Source of the DNA: Ariolimax columbianus
Lineage: Eukaryota; Mollusca; Gastropoda; Stylommatophora; Arionidae
Assembly: GCA_036924085.1 (NCBI GenBank)
Contig: JAVGWX010000018.1
Location: 24,942,563 to 25,006,562 of the forward strand
Direction: 5' to 3'
DNA length: 64,000 nt
Positions 57,001 through 64,000 of the stretch are shown here, in pieces. Position numbers and translations under genes: made by a program. The notes under the pieces are model-generated. The model was not told the DNA's origin. It worked only from the letters and a program-made list of their open reading frames with translations, and ran no database searches. The first letter of the stretch is position 1. The number at the start of each line of letters is the position of its first letter.

Positions 57001-60000
57001 AATACAAAAGAAAGGAGCCATGCAAGTGTGTCTATCAAGAATTTGACTGATGATGTGACGTCATGAATTTCAGAAAGAAACAATGGAGCATGGTTTTCAG
57101 TAACAATAAATATCCTTCATTTTTCACTCTGATGATAGAAGCATGGGGGCAACCATTGCACTTGCCCTACTTGTAGGAAGTCTGCTTTTGCTCTGGTGGT
57201 TTTGGTAGAACTTGCATGTTGAGGTTGTACAATCTTCCTTAGCCACTAATGAGAACATGCATACTAGCTAGGGTAAAGGTAAAGGTCAGTCCCATGGCAT
57301 CAATTGCCACAGCCTGTGTGAGGTGGGGTGGCCATTTCCCTTCCTTGCTGTTTATACCTCCCCCAACTCATATGTCAGGTACCCATTTACAGATGGGTGG
57401 ACTAGAGGATCGGTCATACCAGGAACGAACCACGTCCTGATTTTTTTTCTGTCCATTTGTGATTTAGAACCCTGGCGCGCTGTAATCCTAGTCTATCAAG
57501 CCAGCTCACAGTTGACTAGGCTTTAGGGTGCAGTTGCTCAATTCTGTTCTCCCCAGTAAGGGATTCACTTGGAGAAATTAATGACAATTGATTATACTAA
57601 TATAGTTCCCCCTTGTTTGCTGAAGATAGTAAGGGGAATGGGATGTGTTTGCGTGCGAGCAAGAGAGAAAGGTGGTTAGTGGCTTTGATGCTCAAACTTG
57701 CTTGTGTATCATCATCGTAGGCGTCTTAGTCTCTATAGATCATGCGCGTGGCGCTCTGTAAGTTTTGTCAAGCTCTGTCACCTGTGTTTCGACGATATCT
57801 GCTATGGCTGTAAATAAAGGCTGATCCGCGAGGGACAGTCCCTGGTACAGATCATATAACCATAATGAGGAGGCTGGCTTGCCTGGCTGTACCTTGATCT
57901 CTTCAGTCTTTCTCTTTTCTCTGCAGCCAGAAGACCTCTACGGGCGTCAGCAGTCACTATGCCTCTCCAACTGACTGTCTCCAGATAGCTCGATCCTGAG
58001 CAATTTCTTCCCTCTGATCGGTGGTCACATGACTTCATGTCCCTCTTGCATACATCTTTGAATCGCAGTGTGGAATGATCAATTCTTCTAACTCCAATGG
58101 CTAGCTGTCCGTTAAGAACATCCTTTGGCAGCCTCTCGTCTTTCATGCGATAAACATGTCCCAACCACCGTAGACGTCCCTGGCTCAACATCAAATACAT
58201 GCTTTGAGTGTTTGCTATCTGTAAGACCATATTATGTGACACTCTCTCTTGTCACACAATCCCCAATATATGCTGTAGACACCTCATGTGAAAGGTATTG
58301 AGCTGCTGTTCCTGTTTAGTGTAAGTGCTCCAAGTCTCGCTTCCATGCATAAGAGTGCCAAGAACGCAGGTCTGATAGACCCGGACCTTGGTGTAGTGAG
58401 ACAGCACAGTGTTCTCCCAGACTATGTTCGTCAGGCGGGCTATGTTGGTATTTGCCCTGCCAAGCCTACTGTCTATCTCCTCAAGCGAGAGAGTGTTGCT
58501 GATGGCAGACTCCAGATAAGTGAAACTGTTGACAACCTTCAGAGTGGCGCCATCAATCTTTCAGGGTTTGGTAGCGGAAGATTGAGAGCGAACGAAGCCA
58601 AGCCAAGCCAATCTCCCGCTACAAACCCTGAAAGGGGTTAAGTAGCAGAATGTAGTCCAGAGAACGGAATGCGTTGTGTCGTAGTTTACAGCTTGACTGC
58701 GATATTTGCACCTTTCAGTCCAACACATCCGACTTCAACAAGCATTTTTTGAGTACCGGGTTAGCATTCCCTCTTCAATCCCTTCTCCTTAGCCAGTCTG
58801 CCCTGCTGCAGTGTGTTATCCAGGATCACCACGTGGAGGTGTAGAAGGGTCTGTGCAGCTTTGGTTCGCTGGTCCTGACGCTAGCAGTCAGCTATGAGTC
58901 GCTGACCACTGCAGCTCATGCGCTGCTCTGGAAAAGAGTTTGAAGATGATCTGTCGTATAGAACATATCAGTGTGAAAAGAAATTATCATGCTACGCAGT
59001 TTTTGCCAATGGCTTGTGTATTGACTCAATGAAACAGCAAGGTCATGTCCCTGTGGAACTCATTTAAAAAAATTGTCCTGTAGACTGATGCACTTGGCTG
59101 TTGTGTGCAAAACACAGTTAAATGCCTTAAAAAACAAATGTTTCTTGTTTAAATCCTCTTTACCACCTGTATGGAACATTTTGAATTTGACATATATTAT
59201 CTTGACCATTGGCACACTTCTCAGATTGTTCTAGAACCTAATCTTTGAGGCTGGGTCAACCCCAGGGGACCGTTTTGCAATCAGAAAAAAAAATCAACAC
59301 CAACTGGGAATTGAACCATGATTGACTGGAACACTAGTGCACCAACCACTACGCTACCTCAGCCCCTTATGTTCTACTTATTCCACTGTAATTCATTTAG
59401 TTCAATTTGCTTCCTTTGATCTCAGAACAGGGATACCACCTGACTGCTCGGTACAGAATAATGGACAAAATTGATGGTCTTGGATCTCTTGTATTGGAAG
59501 CCAGATGGTCTGACCCATTAGGAAGAATGAAGCTGACAAAACTCCAGTCTACAGAATTTCTTTTACATGTTGATGTTGCATCAGGTAAACACGAACAATG
59601 GCTGAGTAACTCATTAAATTTTGTTGTCACCTGTTGAAATGTTCTTAAAGTAGAATCTTAATGACTTTGCTAGATCAGGGTGGCCCACCCAACTGTAATC
59701 ACATGCATCAAATGTGGGGAATTAAAAAAAAGTCCCTAAAAAAAATATTTAACAAATGTTATAAATATATATAAATATATATTTATATATGCATATGCAT
59801 GCAAGCAGCTAACTATGAGTCACAGGCTGTTAGCTCATTCAGTGTGCTACATCTTCAGCTTCTTCAGGGGGTTTGGACCGAGTTTATTCTCCTTAGTTTA
59901 GTCCTAAAACTTCCATTATTTTGCGTACACAGAAGTCTCCAGTGGTATTGTGGTTAATGCTATTTAAGAAATTTGATTTTGAGTGTGGTTGGAGCCTTGA

Positions 60001-63000
60001 GTTCAATTTTAAAATACTTCAAATTTCAGGCTGTGATTCGGAGTCCAGTGTTTAATTATTAGAACCTGCTGAAGACGGATATATCGGACCGAAAGGTGCA
60101 AATATCGCAGTCAATTTGTAAACTAGCAACACAACACATTCCGTTCTCTAGACTATACCCTGCTACTTGCAAAGTCCCGTTCAGGGCTTGGTAGTGGGAG
60201 TTGGAGAACGCAGAAGAAGAAGAATTATTACAATGATAAATATTGAAATTTTGGGCTGTGATCAGAGTCCATTGTTTAATTATTACAATTATAAATACTT
60301 CAAATTTCAGGCTGTGATCAGAGTCCAGTGTTTAATTATTATTGCCAGCTGCAAAAAGTTCAGGTGCTCCTAGAAGGATTCAAGACAGGAGAACTGCCTG
60401 AAGTTTTGTCCCAGAAAACACAACAAGCTGTGATACAGTTAAAGGACTTGTTTACTAGAATTAAGGTAAGATTTGACATTTTTGTGTTTAATGCATGAAG
60501 TTGACTTGAAGACATAGATCAGCATGAGATAAAAGAGTGAACTAGGTCACTTAAAAGTTGAGATTTTGTGATAACGGACATGGCTGCGCATATTGTCCAT
60601 TCGAGTGCTCTTCTTACCACAATACTTAGCCTTTCATGAGCTCTCTAGATGAAATCAAGTGATTGCCTTCCAGCTGCACAAGGGCTAGAACAGATTGAAG
60701 CACCATTGTAAAAGATGAGGACAATGTATCTGGGCACTTGTGAAATTGGTCCTACATCAGCAGAGATGCCCAACATTGACTATTCAAAGAAGAGGCATAT
60801 GTGCGCAACCTTTATTCTTGTAAGAGAAGTTGTAGAACAATATCTGGACTATATAACCCTCTATTAACCTTTACCAAGCTGCACTAACAAATGGACGTAA
60901 TTTCCCCTGGATCTGCATTCATTTTCAGCACATCATATTTTACTTTGATTGTTGACTTTAAGAGCATGTAACCTTTTTATTAGTCATCTTGATGACCCGT
61001 TCCTCAGCCTAGCTGCAGGTCCCAACTTCGTCTCCAGTGGACCCTGCCTTGGGCCATGGAAGTCCAGTGTGTGGTAAGTGCTCCTCTAGAGGCATCTCGG
61101 ATATTGCAGCATACAGCAAGGGAGTCTGACCAATGCATTGGAGGTCTCTTCTTACTTCGGGGGTACCAGACTACTGTCGCTGTGCTCTATTGACCATTGT
61201 TTTGTCGCAACATGTGACCTGCCCATCTGTGTTTTGCTCTGTCTGTATGGATTACCGCATCCTTCACCAGGGACAATCATTTGATTAGTAGGCTTATATA
61301 TATGATTGTGTTGTGTGTAGAGACATAAATGAATAAAGAACTTGTTGGTATTATTGTTTTTGTTGTGTGTGTGTTAGTTTCTGAGATAGAAGATCAAGGT
61401 GAAAATTGATAAAAACAAAGCACAAACTTTTAATCTCACCGATTAGGGGACGTCGTCACTCCTCATATAATCCATCGAAATCACAACAAAGTATCAATAC
61501 TGTGTTTATAATATCGGCACAACTGTTAGTTTACACTAAAAAAATATTTATTACATCTTTATGAACGAACTGAACTACTTCACAAAGGTCTTCTACAACC
61601 ATCCCCACCAATTGAAAAATAAGAATATACCATTTCAATCTTTGTTTTATCGAAGTTGATCTACACTTTCACCACTAAATATGTTAGTGTAGGAAGCTGT
61701 GATTGATTACTATCAAATCAGCCACATTGTTGTATTTTTGTACTGTGCTCCGTTTGTGTTTTTATATGATAATATTGTCGTCTGTCAAAAATGTCAGCCT
61801 CCGGTGCCAAACTGGGGTTTTTTGTTGACAAAAATAGGGGGGGGGGGGGGGGGTGTTAAAGAAATGTTGCCAAGAAAGAAAAAACAGCTTCGAACAACAA
61901 TATATAATTTTATATATTTTTTTCCTGTCTAACTATCATCAAGCATAGACGAAACATGGGTCTTAATGTTCCTGTCGGCGATAGATAAACAATTAATACT
62001 GGTAGTTTAAACTATAGAAATGTGATAAGTAAATTAAACTAGAAATGGAAACTAGAGACTTGTGGATTGTAAATAATGTAGCAAGAACGGGAGTTGCTGA
62101 CATTTTAACAATATTTTGTTACGGAAGACATTTAAAAATAAATAGTTGATGGCTGTTTGTCCTCATTTGATTCTAAACTAAATGGTTTATCGGGTAGTTT
62201 ACATAGGACTGTTCTGGTCCAACTATGGGTACCAATGAGGCCAAGATGTCAGCTTGTTCATTGTCATAAACCCCAGCATTACCAGTACAGTAGATTCAAA
62301 CTAGCCACCTTTTTTTGTACTTTCTAAAACAAAGAAGTTTATATAGCACACTGCCAATGAATTTTTGCAAGTTAAAAATATGTGTTATTTTAGCTTTAGA
62401 TAACCTCTCTTTTTCTTCATTTTCTCATTGATTAAATTAATCATATGTTGCCTAAACTTGCACATAGTTGAATTTAAAGACAGTAAATAAGTTAAATTAC
62501 CCAAACAAATTAAATGAATAACATAACATAATATTTTAGTTACAATTTGTCCTCTTTTTTTCTAACATTGGGCTACAACAGTTGCACGCCACAAATTCAA
62601 ATTTAGGACCATCTTGAGATCCAATCATCACCTCATATTCTCTAGTTTCCTCTTTCACTGTTCTTACATGTGGTCTCTTTGATGTCTTTACTTGTCTCTT
62701 AACCCTGTCTGGTTATATTATTATGTTTTTTCCTTAGGTGTATACAATGTATATCCATTTTCTCTCCTTATTCTTCAGCTTTATTGGTTGTTGCCATATT
62801 TTCGTTTGCAAGACTGCTTTTATTTCTTCTGGCCATCTGATCTTTTCAAGCCGGCCTCCGAAGAAGAAAATTGTATTATATACAAAATCATGTTTCATGT
62901 AATAATATATTATATTCTTTTTATTTTCAAGCAAGGAGAAGCTGCCGCCGCAAATTTATTCCGTAGTGAAGACAGTAAAGGCACTTCCATTGCAGGCATG

Positions 63001-63825
63001 TTGTGTGGGACAGCAAGACAGTTAAACCTGGATTCCTCTGTGGATGGTGATTTTACTGACATGCTCTGGCAGATTATCACAAACTGCACTGATGTCAGTG
63101 ATTTGGTACAGTGCTTAAACACAACGTTTTGTGCCTTGAGAAAAGGGGATCTGAAAGTGTTTGTCCACAAAGCTAATCAAACCACAATTGCAAAACTTGT
63201 GAGACAGTCATACTGTAGAATGGCTTCCTTTCCTTCACTCAACGGCAATCTCCCCCTGCTTCTCGCTACAGAAATTGGTATGGAGAAAATTAGAAAAGAC
63301 TACTATGCAATGTTCGTCAACAATGGACTCTGCACATCTTGGCAGTGGGAATCATTTTTTCAAGAACTGACACCAGCACAGGAAGAAACAATGGACATGG
63401 AAGAATTTAATGTTCAATCACTTGAAATTCAGTTTGACATACTGAGCAAACTTCACCACTGTTTGGAGATTGTATCAGTAATGGATTCATTCACTGAAAA
63501 CCAAGACCTGAAGAGCATTGCCAAGCATATAACAAACCACTACAAGTCTGTCAACTCTACAATACCTCATTCTTTTACAATACCCATCACAGCTTTACAA
63601 GCATCGCATGAGATTAAGAAGCATTCTTTATTCTCTATAAAAAGGGAAAGCACCGGAACAGGAGACTGCAATGTTGTATCCCTTATGTCTGAGTTACCAG
63701 ATGAAATTGCCTTGCCTTCTTTGACAGCTTCATCAGAGAATGGAAATATTTCATCTTTTGGGGATTTAAGAGAATTTTATATGTTTAGATATCAAGAGCA
63801 TACTGTTAATATTGATTATATGTAG
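53385..63825 (+). CDS. ZWILCH: ZWILCH, kinetochore RZZ complex subunit (5' exon missing)
   Basis: Zwilch acts with ROD and ZW10 at unattached kinetochores, recruiting Mad1-Mad2 and dynein. Four exons (53385-54053, 59426-59584, 60329-60465, 62932-63825) join in phase and encode 618 residues before TAG. Recognisable blocks in order are IPLKDARKILQKFN, then a beta domain (TARYRIMDKIDGLGSLVLEA), then the helical half with KGDLKVFVHKANQTTIAKLV, LLLATEIGMEKIRKDYYAMF and KLHHCLEIV, which match my memory of vertebrate Zwilch. The first visible exon contains about 90 Asn/Ser/Thr-rich residues with no clear counterpart, so the protein exceeds the roughly 590 residues of the human one. It begins mid-codon, so at least one upstream exon (some 35 residues) is unidentified. 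Confidence 0.92.
54170..54390. repeat. 41-bp tandem repeat in ZWILCH intron
   Basis: About five units of CTTCTCGTTGGCCACATTAG plus AAAAAAATGATGTCTACACGT. One unit is 33 bp, having lost eight bases. The array starts about 120 bp after the donor of the first visible ZWILCH exon. Confidence 0.95.
54400..55520 (-). mobile_element. LINE K: RNase H end (-) next to endonuclease part (+)
   Basis: On -, 54870-54400 reads VQWYVSGIPGNKTVDRLAKE and a C-terminal RTGHNRM-like region. On +, 54868-55520 reads an endonuclease end (DFNSHSQSWRW, then SAPDFAFSKPDLTGIVEREI) interrupted by SINE A at 54976-55329. These are two separate degenerate LINE pieces lying head to head. Confidence 0.75.
54976..55329 (-). 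mobile_element. SINE A, full-length, with target duplication
   Basis: It is flanked by CAATCTTCTATTC at 54963-54975 and 55329-55341 (one base shared with the element). The reversed GAA tail is at left and CAGCATCTTGATCCC is at right. It is nearly identical to the 51287 copy and splits a LINE endonuclease frame. Confidence 0.96.
55735..56145. repeat. 48-bp tandem repeat in ZWILCH intron, open on both strands
   Basis: About nine units of GTCTCGCTCATATCTGTATT with GTCTGTTGTCCCTGATGAAG, two of them shortened. As 48 is divisible by three, both strands read repeated 16-residue units (for example YRYERD on -). No gene context supports translation. Confidence 0.95.
56146..57265. other. ZWILCH intron, old repeats only
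   Basis: It contains repeat C-like pieces (56600-56700, 57160-57250) and a GGGTTCTTTAAGGTGCGCAG stretch (56955-56980) like those at 9938 and 12995. No exon is recognised. Confidence 0.45.
57268..57530 (-). mobile_element. SINE N copy
   Basis: GGTAAAGGTAAAGGTCAGTC at left is the reversed tail; the tRNA-like head ends near CAGCTCACAGTTGACTAGGC. There is a small internal deletion relative to 29319. Confidence 0.85.
57800..58556 (-). mobile_element. LINE I C-terminal half
   Basis: On -, it reads RLRWLGHVYRMKDERLPKDV, RFKDVCKRDMKSCDH and a final finger-like CTRDCPSRISLYLQP. Upstream is QLNTFHMRCLQHI. Same family as the host of LINE H1 at 38760. Confidence 0.85.
58557..58930 (-). mobile_element. 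SINE A with inverted tail segment
   Basis: A full SINE A on - (58600-58930) is preceded by a 43-bp piece of the same element in the opposite orientation (58557-58600). This creates a hairpin-like palindrome around GAAGCCAAGCCAAGCC. The tail is of the CCAAG type. Confidence 0.88.
59235..59370 (-). mobile_element. SINE L head fragment
   Basis: On -, GAGGTAGCGTAGTGGTTGG and CATGGTTCAATTCCC form tRNA-like A and B boxes as in the 10211 copy. It ends 55 bp before a ZWILCH exon. Confidence 0.85.
59426..59584 (+). CDS. ZWILCH: ZWILCH exon (second visible)
   Basis: The acceptor CTTTGATCTCAG is preferred over the AG six bases later, because only the first keeps phase 1 from the previous exon (GAA, then QGYHLTARY). 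The donor is GTAAAC. Confidence 0.88.
60000..60345. repeat. Triplicated splice-acceptor region with SINE A inside
   Basis: The stretch GGCTGTGATCAGAGTCCAG followed by TGTTTAATTATT occurs three times (about 60029-60060, 60253-60284 and 60310-60342). A SINE A 3' part (about 60064-60222) lies between copies 1 and 2 with AATTATTA at both flanks. Copy 3 is the ZWILCH acceptor. Confidence 0.88.
60329..60465 (+). CDS. ZWILCH: ZWILCH exon (third visible)
   Basis: The acceptor GAGTCCAG gives G|TG and then FNYYCQLQKVQVLLEGFKTG in phase. The donor is GTAAGA. The region upstream holds two decayed duplicates of this acceptor. Confidence 0.88.
60466..62931. other. Last ZWILCH intron
   Basis: No gene is seen. 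It holds a fragment (61020-61100) similar to 23910-24000, a stretch (61515-61680) resembling 12010-12120, and a run of about 19 G at 61838-61856. The region 61900-62900 is AT-rich and unique. Confidence 0.5.
62932..63825 (+). CDS. ZWILCH: ZWILCH terminal exon
   Basis: The acceptor is TTATTTTCAAG, phase 0, with 297 codons and stop TAG at 63823-63825. It starts QGEAAAANLFRSEDS and contains the most conserved helical blocks. The frame is also open upstream through the intron end, but the splice site and family match favour this start. Confidence 0.93.
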   Translation, partial: QGEAAAANLFRSEDSKGTSIAGMLCGTARQLNLDSSVDGDFTDMLWQIITNCTDVSDLVQCLNTTFCALRKGDLKVFVHKANQTTIAKLVRQSYCRMASFPSLNGNLPLLLATEIGMEKIRKDYYAMFVNNGLCTSWQWESFFQELTPAQEETMDMEEFNVQSLEIQFDILSKLHHCLEIVSVMDSFTENQDLKSIAKHITNHYKSVNSTIPHSFTIPITALQASHEIKKHSLFSIKRESTGTGDCNVVSLMSELPDEIALPSLTASSENGNISSFGDLREFYMFRYQEHTVNIDYM

Positions 63826-63892
63826 AAATTTGCTTCGTAAGCTCTCCAAAGCTTTTATCTGTTTGTTTTCCTTCCCGTACTACATGTTCATA

Positions 63893-63898
63893 AATAAA
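63893..63898 (+). promoter_or_regulatory. ZWILCH: Candidate ZWILCH poly(A) signal
   Basis: AATAAA lies 67 bp after the stop codon. Confidence 0.7.
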
Positions 63899-64000
63899 TG
63901 AAGTTAAAAAGGCAAATGATTCACAGTATGCTTATACCAACTCTCTGTCATCAGTGTTAAACTTTGACTCTGATCAATGCACAAGAACAAAAGACATATG

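Noticed and set aside
62692..62931. An N-terminal extension of the last ZWILCH exon
   Set aside because: The upstream open frame is hydrophobic intron sequence; a good acceptor at 62931 and phase agreement with the exon ending at 60465 favour splicing there.

Overview
The window is eukaryotic nuclear DNA from an animal, most likely an invertebrate bilaterian. The host genes carry spliceosomal introns with GT-AG borders. The rest is crowded with APE-type LINEs (CR1-like, RTE-like, RNase H-bearing and zinc-finger-bearing types), at least five tRNA-derived SINE families, piggyBac relatives and minisatellites. A mollusc or other lophotrochozoan would fit, but the sequence does not prove it. I see no prokaryotic, viral or CRISPR content.

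Three host genes can be read. (1) The last four exons of AIFM1 (apoptosis-inducing factor, mitochondrial) lie on the + strand at 2705-16303, with phase-compatible junctions and a terminal TGA. (2) MRPL32 (mitochondrial ribosomal protein bL32m) is complete on the - strand from 37939 to 29007 in three exons. Joining them gives 185 residues with an intact four-cysteine zinc ribbon, one half of it in each of two exons. (3) ZWILCH (RZZ kinetochore complex) lies on the + strand at 53385-63825: four 3' exons of 618 codons plus stop. Its first exon was not found. AIFM1 and MRPL32 converge; MRPL32 and ZWILCH diverge.

Layout: 0-0.5 kb, 81-bp minisatellite; 0.5-16.3 kb, AIFM1 introns full of repeats; 16.3-29 kb, intergenic repeats with 78-bp, 87-bp and 68-bp tandem arrays; 29-38 kb, MRPL32 and its repeat-filled introns, including a palindrome-rich AT island in intron 1; 38-53 kb, a LINE graveyard holding a nearly complete 3.2-kb zinc-finger LINE and a 1.1-kb CR1; 53-64 kb, ZWILCH with 41-bp and 48-bp minisatellites in an intron.

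The most informative feature is the nesting of repeats. Exact target-site duplications and reconstructable empty sites let many insertions be ordered. Examples are a LINE in an opposite-strand copy of its own family, itself cut by a CR1; a SINE split by both a CR1 and another LINE; and two SINE families (called A and B here) each found inserted in the other. SINE A shares a 3' tail with one RNase H LINE (LINE E) and a roughly 30-bp internal block with an unrelated tRNA-headed SINE (SINE T). These suggest a SINE core domain and a SINE/LINE partnership that could be tested. Family letters are local labels only. All homology calls are by reading and memory; no searches were run.
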